From positions 203,258,192-203,322,191 of the forward strand of contig NC_134710.1 of the NCBI RefSeq assembly GCF_043290135.1: a DNA stretch of 64,000 nucleotides. Reading direction: 5' to 3'. The translations under genes and the position numbers were made by a program. The notes beneath the pieces are model-generated. The model searched no databases. It had not been told where the DNA came from and worked only from the letters and a program-made list of their open reading frames with translations. This document shows positions 20,773 through 31,760 of this stretch, one piece after another. Origin of the DNA: Rhipicephalus microplus. Taxonomy: Eukaryota > Arthropoda > Arachnida > Ixodida > Ixodidae. Numbering within the stretch: the stretch's first letter is position 1; each line of letters begins with the position of its first letter.

Positions 20773-21015
20773 ATGATAATATGTGGGGTTTAACGTCGCA
20801 AAACCACATATGATTATGAGAGACAACGTAGTGGAGGGCACCAGAAATTTTGACCACCTGGGGTTCTCTTGTAGGCCCGTGCGCTCAAATCTGAGCACAC
20901 GGGCCTACAAGATTTCCGTTTCCATCGGCAATGCAGCCGCTGCAGCTTAGATTCGATCCTGTGACATGTGGGTCAGCAGCCGAGTACCTTAGCCACTAGA
21001 TCACCACGGCGGGGC
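20773..21015 (-). mobile_element. tick tRNA-derived SINE, near full length
   Basis: Ruka-type on the minus strand. The head is near 21013 with GTGATCTAGTGGCTAAGGTA as A box and a B-box-like segment at about 20945. The tail near 20790 is complementary to GTTAAACCCCACA. Its middle contains a small palindrome around GTAGGCCCGTG...CACGGGCCTAC (20872-20910), an internal inverted duplication. Confidence 0.9.
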
Positions 21016-22137
21016 GAATTCATTGCATAGTAGAGCCAAGTGAACTTTCAGTACAAGTACGCGTTTGTAAATTTTTTGTAAGTTTACGATGAAGCATATT
21101 ACAATTGCATGAATTGTATAGTGTATCCAGATAAGGAATTAGCTAGCTTTGTCCTCTGAAGAACGTCACTAAAACAAATTCATTATAATGCCATTCACTA
21201 GACAAATTCACAAAAATAGCAATGTTATGTCCCCACTACCTTTCTTATATGCAGTGTTCCCATGCATATTCTTCTTAGTCATTCACCACAAATTCATTGG
21301 CACTTCTACCAGAGTAAACAGGACTGTTTTTTTTCCTTACAACCCAACCACAGCCTCCAAGGAACTGCTCATATCAATGTACGCTTGGTTGCCTCATCGC
21401 TCTGAACCTACCTCAAATCAGCGGAGAATGTGTCATCACTGAAAGCAAGCTCATGGGCCAAAATCCTCGCAAGGTATGGTTCAAGAGACTCTATTTATTT
21501 GAACATATTTTGTTCAACCATATCTGTCTTACTCTGCTTATGACTCGGTTATTTTTTCTTCTCAGAAAACTGGAGTAGAGAGAGACCATTGATTTCCAAG
21601 CTACCCACATTGAGCCGTAACAAGCTCAGCAGTTGCTGTAGTGACAACCCTATGCGCCACCAATGAAGCTGATGGACAAATGGAAGCCTTATACTGAAAA
21701 ACTGTAATAGTGTGTGGTATGTTCAAGCTGTTCGAAAATGGGTGCACAGATTGTTCTTTCTTGCTTTATAGAATACTCCGTTTACAGGAAATGTGCAGGA
21801 TTTAAATATCTTGGATTGTGGATGTGATGGGGTGCACATACTTTACTTCACTATACGTGTCAAGCTTTGCATAGAGTATCACATATAGCTAGGTAAGAAA
21901 TGGGCTTGTAGTAGTGCTTATTTAGTATCACTTCTTTTTCTCATTGTGTAAAGACTGCTGTGAATGTAGGGACAGTTGCAACGCAGTGGTATGTACAGCT
22001 ATAGTAGTGCTGAAACAAAGTTACTGATAACGCGTGCATGTTGGGAGGGGCAGTGTCAAAGTTCTAAAAAAGTAGCTGTGCAAGAACTCGTCCCTTTATT
22101 GAGCGAGACACGTATCTTGCAGCGGTAGCAATTCTGG
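21016..22137. other. no recognised gene
   Basis: One 84-codon frame at 21188-21442 resembles nothing known and has no supporting context. The rest is unassigned. Confidence 0.45.
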
Positions 22138-22682
22138 AGCCGAACCACGCGAATAAAATAACTAGAAGAAAAAAGATGGATTGATCACATTCGGCAATCA
22201 TTCTCAAATCATGAATGATAATCTGTCACTAACTCTCAAGAGGAAGGTATATAACAGCTGCATCTTGCCCCTACTTGCCTACGAAGCAGAAGCCTGGATG
22301 CTTACAGAGAGGGTTCAGCTTAAATTGAGGACAACTCTGCGAGCGATGGAAAGCAAAATGATTGGCGTAACCATAAGACAAAAGTAGAAAGCAAATAGGG
22401 TGAGGAACCAAATCGGCGTTAAGGATATCATAGCTGAAATCAAGAAGAAGAAATTTGACATGGCCTGGGCACGTAGTACGCAGGCAGGATAACCACTGGT
22501 CAATAAGGGTAAATGACTAGAATCACAGAGAAGTAAAACGCACGAAGACAGAAGGTTAGGTGGGCCGATTAAATTAAAAAGTTCGTACGTATAATGTGGC
22601 AGCAGAAAGCACAGGACCAAGTTGATTGGCCAATCATGGGAGAGGCCATTGCCCTGCAGGGGATGTAATCAGGCTGATGGTA
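22138..22682 (+). pseudogene. 3' fragment of RTE-type retrotransposon, decayed
   Basis: It is homologous to the last ~180 codons of the RTE frame at 2967-4445. It starts at the EPNH segment, passes through KRKVYNSCILP and the DIIAEIKKKK segment, and ends at the equivalent of the stop, TAATCAGGCTGATGG. It carries several frameshifts and stops (e.g. after 22387). It is a more diverged and older insertion of the same family. Confidence 0.9.
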
Positions 22683-23577
22683 CGCCAAAAACAAGCATCG
22701 CTATGTACGCAAGCAGTCAGCCTTAGTGCTGAAACGTATTTCAATATTTGTGCTTTGAAACATGCTTGTTTACATGACAGAGTTAACTGAATCAAAATGA
22801 GAAATAATTTATTTTTGCATTCGCTTGCATTTCTTCTGCTGTAACTCCATGACCATCATTCGGAGCTTGTCGAAGGGCTCCAGTTCAGCATCTGAAATCT
22901 CATTTGCTGAGAAATGCTGCTGAATGGTTGTTGTCCACCTCTAGTATATTCAGTTTGGCTTGATTTAACAAAACTTTGCGGTCACTCTGAACAGACTTGT
23001 GCGAGAAGCAACGAAAACAAGGGGCTTCCAGTTCAAATTAGCTGTTGTGGATACCAATGTGTTCAAATTGTCGAGAGATTTCTCCGTATAGAAATACACA
23101 AGGCTGTGCACTTTTACTTTACTGAGTTCAAATAATGACCTTTAATGCAATATTATTTGTTCTATCAAAACACCTCACACAAGACAAGGCAATTTTAAAG
23201 GTATGTCAATTTTTAACAGAGCAGAGAGCAGTGGCTTAGTGCACTCAGAAGGTATAATCAGAGTTCGCCAGTGTTTGTACATGTTGATGATTCGAATGTC
23301 TACTAACAGCCATTTCCTTGATTTAGGACTACTTTTGTATTACACCTGTGTTGAGAGTGAGAAAGACAATAAGAAGTAGGAAAGAATAGAAATGTGAGTT
23401 CTAATTTTGCCGTTGTCCAATGCTTGAGCAGCGTATTTGATGACTATTCACCAATGGCACAGGAACAACTAATTTATTCATCTGTCAATCCAAAGCATAT
23501 CAATTTCCTGAAGGTTATTCAAAAACTAAGGGTGATTTGGGCCCAAGCAAGTAAATATTCATTAGCAAAAGCTTCTA
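22683..23577. other. no recognised gene
   Basis: No coding region or repeat was recognised in this stretch. Confidence 0.45.
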
Positions 23578-23812
23578 GCCCCGCCACGGTGGTCTGGTGG
23601 CTAAGGTACTCGGCTGCTGACCCGCAGTTTGTGGGGTTGAATCCCGGCTGCGGCGGCTGCAATTTCGATGGAGGCGAAAATGCTGTGGACCTGTGTGCTC
23701 AGATTTGGGTGCACGTTAAAGAACCCCAGGCGGTCGAAATGTCCGGAGCCCTCCAATACGGCATCTTTCATAATAACACGGTGGTTCTGGGACGTTAAAC
23801 TCCACACATCAG
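23578..23812 (+). mobile_element. tick tRNA-derived SINE, full length
   Basis: The head CCACGGTGGTCTGGTGGC.. and GGGTTGAATCCCGG form A and B boxes. The body includes TGGGTGCACGTTAAAGAACC and the tail GGGACGTTAAACTCCACA. Confidence 0.93.
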
Positions 23813-24684
23813 TCGAGCAAAAGCTTCTATTTTTGGGCTTCGCTTAGCGAAAAGCTACTTCAATTTTATACAGAATCACAGCTAACTTGCTGGCGCTTTT
23901 CGTACCGTCGCACTAGTTTCCTATGTCAATCTGCATAAAGCACCATAACCTGGTACTTGAACCTGTTGTGAACGGTGGTCTTGAATTTCGCTCTCTTCAA
24001 ATCGTACCCCGAATCACTGTTTCATGTGAAAAAAGACGAAATAATCGCATCGTGCTGGCTCAGGACAATATGGCGAGTAATTGGTGTTTCCTACCAAAAT
24101 ATTTGATTTTCCTATTGGTTCTGATTATGGTGCAAGGATGCACGTTGTCATGTAGGAGACCGGTTCCGGATAAGAATTTGTGACATCATCAATCTTTATT
24201 GTACTTAATACTGTGGTGGAGTGTTCCACAGTATATATCAGCTTTGTGTGCCACCCGCATTTTAAGAAATAAAGACTAAAATTGCCCTTTTTGACTTAGA
24301 AAATGGTAGCCACCTTTTTCCGACTGCAGTAAGGTAATTAGTTGATTTTTAAGGGGGGGGGGGAAATGTTTGTGAAAAGGAGTGGTGGCACCACTGTGGT
24401 GGTTCGGCAATCGCGTACAATTTCAAGCGTCATCGCCTGTGCAGCAGTGTGCGAAAACAAGTCGTCCTCTTTTTATTAGTAGCAGTCCAAAAACGTACAT
24501 TCACTGGATGTCCTTTATTGTTTCAGTTGGTCGGTAAGCATTTTTAGAAACTTGCTTTGTGATACCTGGGCATATCAGCTACAATTGTGCAAATCGTAGT
24601 GAGGCAAACAAGGGGAACTTTGACTTACAGACCACTAACTGTTATTCCAGTAGAACTCGCTGTTGGGCTAGTTGGTGCATGTCT
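23813..24684. other. no recognised gene; one small unassigned frame
   Basis: A plus-strand frame of 86 codons (23923-24183) includes a hydrophobic YLIFLLVLIMVQ segment, but I cannot assign it or find supporting signals. A 10-11 G run sits near 24354. Confidence 0.4.
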
Positions 24685-25046
24685 TGATTAAATAGTCAAC
24701 GTCGTGCCGAAAGAACAACCACACACAGAAAGAAACAAATATAGACACCACGAGCGCTCACTTACAACTGTTTATTCCTTAAGGAAAGAGGCTAACACAA
24801 AGTCACTCTTTGTCAACCCAGGCTCAACATGATCAGCCCTTCTCTTACTTAATCACGCTATCGGACACATGATCTCTCTCTAGATAACGTGTTTCTGACT
24901 CAGAGAGCTTTAGCAACGTTTCACTTAAACACTTATTACCCCGTTTATTTATGTGATATGCCTCCAAAGTTTCCCGTGTTAAATTGTTTGTACTTCTTCG
25001 AATGATCTTAATCTGCGTGAAGTCTGGTGTGGATACACAAGCTATA
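24685..25046 (-). mobile_element. Penelope-like element 3' end, minus-strand copy
   Basis: The minus strand encodes the C-terminal tail pattern RETLEAYHINKRGNKCLSE followed by SESETRYL, which I recognise from the end of Penelope-like polyproteins near the GIY-YIG endonuclease. A non-coding tail follows with GGAATAAACAGTTGTAAG and TTTGTTTCTTTCTGTGTGTGG. The catalytic parts are absent. Confidence 0.65.
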
Positions 25047-25425
25047 AAATGAGCTTTCAGAGGCGCACCGTTCTTATCCTATACCATGAGAGCGTGTTTC
25101 CTCGCTCGATCAGTGACGCAGTGCCACGTGTGGCCAACATAGCTATTTTGGAGGCATATCACATAAATAAACGAGGTAATAAGTGTGTTAGCGAAACGTC
25201 ACTAAACCTGTATGAGTCAGAAACACGTTATCTAGAGAGCATGCGTCCAATAGCGTGATGAAGTAAGAGAAGGCCCGATCATATTGCCCATGTGTCGACG
25301 AAGAGTGGGTTTATATTAGCCTGTTTCCTCAAGGAATGAAACCTTTGTAAGTCAGCGCCCATGGTGTCTATATTTGTTTCTTTCTGTGTGTGGTTAATCT
25401 TACGACCCGACGTTGAATATTTAAG
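25047..25425 (+). mobile_element. Penelope-like element 3' end, plus-strand copy
   Basis: It is homologous to the preceding minus-strand copy (about 80% by eye over 25151-25425). Its frame 25049-25258 contains ILEAYHINKRGNKCVSE and YESETRYLES. It then has the same tail with TTTCCTCAAGGAATGAAAC and the TTTCTTTCTGTGTGTGG block. The AATAAA of the other copy is AATGAA here. The two copies point away from each other. Confidence 0.65.
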
Positions 25426-26637
25426 CAAGACTAACTGTTTGTCCTCAATCTATTGCAATATCCTGTCCACTTGAACAATTCGGTTTGTCTGGAAGCTTGG
25501 GTGGTGTTCCACTCTTTGTGGCACACATTTGTTCAGCCATTTCGGAATTCTCAACACCATGTTCTGACACTTGTTTCACTCCTCATAGTTGATCCATGAA
25601 CTAGGCACAACTCACCGTAAATTGGAAAAGCTAGTGATTCTTTTGCTTGCAAAAATGTAAATATATTGTGCACCTCACAACAGACGGGAGCAACAATATT
25701 CTCCAACATTGTTGTCTGCGTTCCCCGGCAAGCAGATGGCTATTGAGCCAGAACAATCACTTCAGTACTTTCGCTGAGAAGTAGCCGATTGAGCTGTGCA
25801 CATAACTCTTCAGTCTGATGTTCAAATACTGAAAGGTTAGGAATTGGCCCTTACTAGCAGATGGCTATTACGGTTTTTGCATGTATTGTTGAACTCTATG
25901 AGAGACAGTGTTCTTTGTTTACATGTATACTGCTGCATTCACGATTGTCAATAAACAATGTTATCTTACTTGCTTGGCATGTTTTTTGCCAATTGAGGCT
26001 TCTCGGTCACCTGGCGGCATAGCGGAAATATTTATAGTAACGTTAGGGTGCCGTGCGCGCGAATACCGTCGCGCAACAGCAGCGAATAAATGCCCAAACC
26101 TACGGGCGCGCACCGCCACCAGCCGCCGTGGCCGCCAACGCAGCCGCCTTACTGCCCCAACGCAATGAAGAGGATAGTCCTAGAAGAGCAATCTCCAGGT
26201 CGGATAAGATAGTTCAGAACGTCACCACTACCCCTATTTTTGTTGCACTGTCAAAGGTACAATTTTACATGTCTCAATGGTACTACATAGGTGTTCTGTG
26301 GTGTAGAACGCAAGGAGACGGGTAGGTGCCATCATCGTGTCGTCTTGGCAAAGCGTTGAAAACAATTCCCTTTTCGTGCCAGCTGTGCATGGTCAGCGCA
26401 ACGTGATGAACGCTACGGTACTTAAAAGTACTTATGAATGCCTTTTCTAGGAAGAGAGACACATACAGAATATTGACGTGTTGATTTGATGCCTTATATA
26501 TGTGCACAAATTGGTTTTTAATTGACAATCACACAACCATGAACACTGAATCTTGAGCAAGATTGGTGGGCGGATGGGGTCAGCCATTTGGAGTATCGTT
26601 TGCCCACTTTGATGCCATTTATGGTATCGTTAAGGTC

Positions 26638-26676
<39 letters not shown>

Positions 26677-26884
26677 AATTCTTTCGCGTCGAAGGTTCCC
26701 AAGAAAGACTATCGTCTTTAATAAACTTCAGCGCATGAACAATAACCACAATTGACGTTACCCGACGTGACGGCTGTATCAAAGGAGTAATAATGTAATG
26801 TTTATTTAATTAAGTAGGCAGCACTGCAACCAATGTCGACATTTCACGAAGATTAGCGTCTATTTGAAAAGTAGTTCCGAGACC
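25426..26884. other. no recognised gene; CAGA microsatellite
   Basis: It contains (CAGA)n at 26637-26674. Short frames at 25908-26325 are arginine- and alanine-rich and have no recognisable domain. Confidence 0.45.
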
Positions 26885-27150
26885 TGGCGTAGCCATCTGG
26901 TAAAATGCTTCATTGCCCCGCAGAATGCATGGGTTCTATTCCAGCTGGGACCCTGACATTTATTCTTTGAATTCGTCGGATCGACGCTACCGATGTCGAG
27001 TATTTCTTAACGCTCGCGCGTTCAAATTGCCCATGCGTTTTCATCGTTCCTGGGTAGATACTAAGTGTCAATCAGCTGTGGCACATACCCGTATACCAGC
27101 GGCTCATACCCGCCCGTGGGTATGTCTCACTGTCTGGAAGGAAGTGTTTG
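26885..27150 (+). repeat. tRNA-derived repeat
   Basis: CTGGCGTAGCCATCTGGTAA and GGGTTCTATTCCAGC act as diverged A and B boxes about 40 nt apart. A body follows with GGGTAGATACTAAGTGTCAA and a CATACCCG..CATACCCGCC doublet. The 116-codon frame across it (26913-27263) is explained by this repeat. Confidence 0.55.
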
Positions 27151-27307
27151 ACAACGTACGTGACGGGATTGTGACATTATTCATCTCTTTACCAGCAGAT
27201 CATATTCGTCAAATCACTTACCCTTCCACGTTAATTTTGGTTCACGCAAAGCTGAAGAGGTGACCACGAGAGCACCCAAACATGATTGGTTAGATAGTTA
27301 GACAGAT

Positions 27308-27309
27308 TT

Positions 27310-27401
<92 letters not shown>

Positions 27402-27410
27402 ATAGATACG
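27308..27410. repeat. (GATA)n microsatellite
   Basis: About 100 bp of TAGA/GATA units with a few single-base variants. Confidence 0.97.
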
Positions 27411-28604
27411 CTCAATGTTGCTGAAGTTCGCTAAGAATAACATCGAATTGAGAATGACTCCGGGCTTTAGATTGGATGAAATGCGCTCTTTCACTTGATA
27501 TGATATGTTATTGTGTGTTTAATGCCAGCAATTTCCTGGGTCGTTTTTGTTGGCGTTATTATTGTTGTTTCAACAATCCACATTAGATCTTGTATTGTAT
27601 CGGAGTGAGCAGGTAGGCTGCCTAATCTTTTGAGTATAATTCTCGGGAACATTTGGGGTAGAGCGAGGCAAAGACAGTGCTTGAATACCCCAAAGAGACG
27701 CGTCACTACTGGGGTGGGCACATCACGCAGTATTTTAGCTTTTGTAGTGGCATGTGGTGGTGGCTTCCTCAATTACATCATTGTCTCCGATTTCTGGCTA
27801 TGTACTTGGTGCAATATAAAAGAACAAAAAAGTCATCTATGTGTCTGAAAATAGGAGAACTTGATCACCATTTCAAGTTGTGTGCATATGGTTGTCAAAT
27901 GGCACTAATTGTATACTGGCGTGCTTCCGGTTCCCGTCTTTGTATTCTTGTATCATATTTTTGTTTTCTTTTGTTTGGTGATACACGGATTTTCTTCTCC
28001 GCGCAAGAAAATCACTTCAAGAAATAAATGTTACAGTTTCCTTACCCTCCGTCCTTTACCAGTGTGCACATAATTGCCGTAAGAGCAACAACTAAGGCGT
28101 GAGCCATTAAATGAAAGGTTCATACGAAATGTAAAAACCAATATTACATGACGCTTTCTTATTTTTAATAACTATAAATTTACTGCATAAACGTATGTGT
28201 CAGCCCGATGAATTGAGTAGTGAAGGCTTAAGGAAACAATGTTAAAAAAAGTAGTGCGAAACCACAGCAAAACTAAAGAGAAAAATAAACGCCCATCATT
28301 ATACAACAGTTTTTGCACACACTTGTTCTTTTCTCCAAGTTGGGGAAGCCTTGTAGCTAGGTTTGTTATTAAGCGAAATTGAGTAATTTTACTGGCACTT
28401 TAGAACATTGCAGTTACTATGGGCGGTTTCTTAGCTATGAATTTTTTGTGACAGAAGTCTGGCCCGTACAATGTTTTACCAACTGACTAGTTTGTCTGCA
28501 GATATTAGGCGAAAACTTGTAGCCTTCGTTCTTTTTTCTTTAGAAAACTTTGGTCGGCCAAGTGTAAATGAATTCTAGACGAGAAACTGGTACAGAAAGT
28601 CAGT
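27411..28604. other. no recognised gene
   Basis: A 116-codon frame at 27677-28027 ends beside an AATAAA at 28023. It has no recognisable domain, so I do not call it a gene. Confidence 0.4.
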
Positions 28605-28610
28605 TTTATT
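28605..28610 (-). promoter_or_regulatory. candidate poly(A) signal for the decarboxylase-like gene
   Basis: AATAAA on the minus strand, about 640 nt past the stop codon at 29252. It is the first canonical hexamer I find downstream. Confidence 0.35.
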
Positions 28611-29251
28611 GCTGAAAGGTACAAGCAAGTGACAGTTGAAATTAAAAACGACCATACGAGAAAGGTGATCGGGGATAATTTTTCAGGTACCTGAACGCAA
28701 TAGTAAACTTTAGCACAGGCGTAGTATGTCTTCGGCGAGTTAATTAATCGGACAACCTAAGCCACAAGGGCTTGGTATTTTTGAATGAAATGGGTGAAAA
28801 TTTCAGCTCAGGTAACAAAAATTATGTAGTGCATTCTAACAAAAACTATTTGTGCCTTAGCTGCTTTGGCCATTAAATAAGGTTTCAGTCGGTTGCGGAG
28901 CTCGCAAAAAAGTTTTTTACGGCCCGTGCGGTAGGGCGACATATGTGTCACATCTTCGCCGCATCGGTCCTAGTAAGGAGAAATATACATTATCTTGTAA
29001 AAGCAACAGCTGCTCATGTCTGATGGAACATAACATCCGAAGTAATTGCCATCGTGTACCTAACTTTTGGCGACTAACAAGAAGGAAAAGGACACTAACT
29101 TAGCGCTAGAATAATAAAAAAAGTCACTGCTATTTCGTGTGACCGCAGTGCTCTGCTCAAGTGAGTATAAATATCCGTAAAGTTACAAATGCATGCCTAT
29201 GAGGTACAGTACTGCTGGGAAATATTCCCACCGAGTTGGGCAGGCAAGAAG

Positions 29252-29578
29252 TCAAGCCTTATGTGACAGACTGTTTCGCATGCGGTGCCATTTCACGGCT
29301 TGTTGCAAATGGCCGTAGCCCGATCGCACCACCATCGCATCGATGGTCCGACGAACTTGAAGAGCGAGCTTCGCCGTGCAGATGTAATGCACCTCCGGCA
29401 TGGGAAAACCGTTGAACCCACAAGCCAGTACTAGCGTGTAGGCGCCCATGTTGTCCATTAGTAGCCACTCATCCACAAAGACTTCGAAGAACGGCACCTT
29501 GCGTAGAATGCAGTCCATAGGATTGCAGGTAGCACCCCAAAGAGTGGTGAGAACCTCTGAAGGCCTCTCATACGGAGG
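29252..29578 (-). CDS. terminal exon of ornithine decarboxylase-type protein
   Basis: 109 codons to a TGA, matching the C-terminal beta domain of fold-type III PLP decarboxylases, most like ornithine decarboxylase (ornithine to putrescine, first step of polyamine synthesis, cytosolic dimer). Landmarks are TLWGATCNPMD (the cysteine corresponds to the catalytic Cys of GPTCDG), DEWLLMDNMGAYT (the Tyr that contacts PLP phosphate is kept), and FNGF before the end. The residue after the Cys, normally a substrate-binding Asp, is Asn here. A good 3' splice site (a pyrimidine-rich tract ending TTTGCAG) precedes it, and the exon starts with a complete codon. No upstream exons are visible in the window. 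It could be a divergent paralogue, an antizyme-inhibitor-like protein, or an orphaned exon. Confidence 0.75.
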   Translation of the reverse strand, partial: PPYERPSEVLTTLWGATCNPMDCILRKVPFFEVFVDEWLLMDNMGAYTLVLACGFNGFPMPEVHYICTAKLALQVRRTIDAMVVRSGYGHLQQAVKWHRMRNSLSHKA

Positions 29579-29669
29579 CTGCAAAGAATGAATTAAAAGA
29601 GGATGTTTATGACCCCAGCACGGAACAGACAGATACGCAAAGAATGAGTCAAAATCATTTAGGCTGCCA

Positions 29670-29905
<236 letters not shown>

Positions 29906-30099
29906 TGCTTATTTATTGCACTTCATATGACATCGTTATCATTCTCAAATATACAGTCAATTTTCTAGAAAGTGGGCCTATATTGTCCCCCTAACAACAT
30001 AAGACACTTGTAGAGAGCTTTCTACTGTCACTCTACTACTCGAACTAACACATCATCTCTCACTTAGTATCGATCAGCAGAAACAAACAGACCCCCTCC

Positions 30100-30411
30100 T
30101 GCTGGAAAAGCTTCGATAGGGTCTCTCACAAAACAAAACTCATTTATAAATTCCAAATTACACTAGCTACTCGCCTTATCGTTTAGTGAATTCACGACTA
30201 CCTATTTCACTGCACACAGTTTGTTGAAGTGCATAGCCAGATCTCTCGAGCAGCCCAGCTTACGTTAGGAGTAGCACAGGAAAGAGTTTTGGCTCCGATA
30301 TTATTATTAATTTTCATAAATGACCTGCCATCTAATACTAGTGAAAATATCAGACTATTTGCCAACGACATCCTCCTGTATCCAAATAATATTTCTCATG
30401 ATGACTCGTAG
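30100..30411 (+). pseudogene. reverse transcriptase fragment of a non-LTR retrotransposon
   Basis: In one frame it shows FDRVSHKTKLIYKF (motif around the first catalytic Asp), then GVAQERVLAPILLLIFINDLPSN (normally GVPQGSVLGPLLF..INDLP) and IRLFANDILLY (catalytic FADD is FAND). Stops interrupt it near 30183. It belongs to a Jockey/CR1-like LINE rather than the RTE family seen elsewhere here, and it is inactive. Confidence 0.8.
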
Positions 30412-30681
30412 CATTAAATATTGAATAAAAACAGTGGCTTACTGATGTGCTGTTTGTCATATGTAAATAAATGCTAAAAAAGTAGCTGTCCTATCAATAG
30501 CCAGAAAAAAGTCTCACATTCTTGTAGCGTTTATTAAAGACAAGACCTCGGAAAATGAACGGACAGGCCCCCTGATGTAGACGATGATTATGACACACAG
30601 ACGATGAGGAGAAAGAGACAAGTGGATGATGGTGATTATGATGATGCAGGGATGAGGATGGAGTTAATTACCAATGCTTAC

Positions 30682-30696
30682 GATGTATATATATAC

Positions 30697-30770
<74 letters not shown>
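30682..30770. repeat. (TA)n microsatellite
   Basis: An 89-bp TA tract directly adjoining the LTR at 30771. Confidence 0.97.
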
Positions 30771-30773
<3 letters not shown>

Positions 30774-30943
30774 CACGATGAGTCACAAGTACTGGGGGAT
30801 ATATTGAACGACTGGGTAGCTAGCTCTAGGACGATGCGTCAGTCGTGGCTGGCTCTCGAGCCGAGAAGAGACACGAAAATCTTCTTTCTTTCCTCCAGAT
30901 GGTAGGGCCGCTCTTGCAGTCGACCCACTACGTGTGGGTGGCA
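30771..30943 (-). repeat. 3' LTR of Ty3/gypsy element 3
   Basis: 173 bp, TG...CA on the minus strand. It is 6 bp longer than its partner because of ACTGGG around 30811. Confidence 0.93.
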
Positions 30944-30957
30944 TTATCCCCCCTTTC
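30944..30957 (-). other. polypurine tract of Ty3/gypsy element 3
   Basis: The minus strand reads GAAAGGGGGGATAA immediately before the 3' LTR, the expected primer site for plus-strand DNA synthesis. Confidence 0.7.
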
Positions 30958-31164
30958 GAAAAGAAAAAAAGTCCCAAAAGGGGGAAAGAAAAGTACATAG
31001 CACCACCACGATGTTACGGCATAGGCACGTGGAAATAAAGAAATTGGAAATTCGGAAGTAAAAATAGAAACGAGCGTGCCAATATAGGTAAAATCAGTGA
31101 ACGAAGAAGCAAGTTCACAAAAATAAATAAATAACACAAAGAACAGTGTATGGAAAGAAAAAAG

Positions 31165-31362
31165 TTATGAACAACGCGCAATAAATGGTTTCATGCGCAA
31201 CACATGAACGACATCCGACCACGGTCGTGTCCTACTCCGTGCCTGCGATGTTGAGTCCGGAACCACTTCGTAGTTCACGTCACTGACGCGACGTAACACT
31301 TTATAAGGGCCAAAGTACCGGCTCAGTAACTTTTCACTAAGGCCACGGCGGCGGACGCCCAA
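31165..31362 (-). pseudogene. integrase C-terminal part, Ty3/gypsy element 3
   Basis: This frame holds VRRRGLSEKLLSRYFGPYKV, the conserved GPY/F-type region near the integrase C-terminus, and SDVNYEV. It is offset from the preceding frame (31323-31688) by a frameshift near 31355. Confidence 0.85.
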
Positions 31363-31760
31363 ACTTGGTCTCCGGGGTTGTAAAATACTACACTGTGGCG
31401 AATGTTATAGCGCCGTGCGTCTGCCTGCTGTTGCTGGCCGATGTGTAGTCGCGCGAGCTGCCGGTCTTCCTCAGCATGCTCTGTGAATTCATCGGCGTCA
31501 GTTGCCAACTCGTCTTCGTCTTGACACGGTAGCATAGAGTCCAGCATGGTCTGCACTTCGCGGCCGTAGAGAAGCCGAAATGGCGTGAATCGCGTGGTCT
31601 CTTGCACGGCGGTATTATACGCGAAGGTCACGTAAGGTAAGATCCGGTCCCATGTTTTGTGCTGTACGTCGATGTACTTTGAGATCATGTCTGCGATAGT
31701 CTTATTCAGTCGCTCGGTAAGTCCGTTGGTTTGCGGGTGGTACGCAGTTGTGTTTCGGTG
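31323..31760 (-). pseudogene. integrase core end, Ty3/gypsy element 3
   Basis: After a frameshift near 31750, this frame carries the segment with the third catalytic acid (TERLN context) and then WDRILPYVTFAYNTA and SPF-type residues (TRFTPFRLLYG). It is out of frame with 31702-33411. Confidence 0.85.

Noticed and set aside
26913..27263. 116-codon plus-strand frame
   Set aside because: It lies over a tRNA-derived repeat with A and B boxes.
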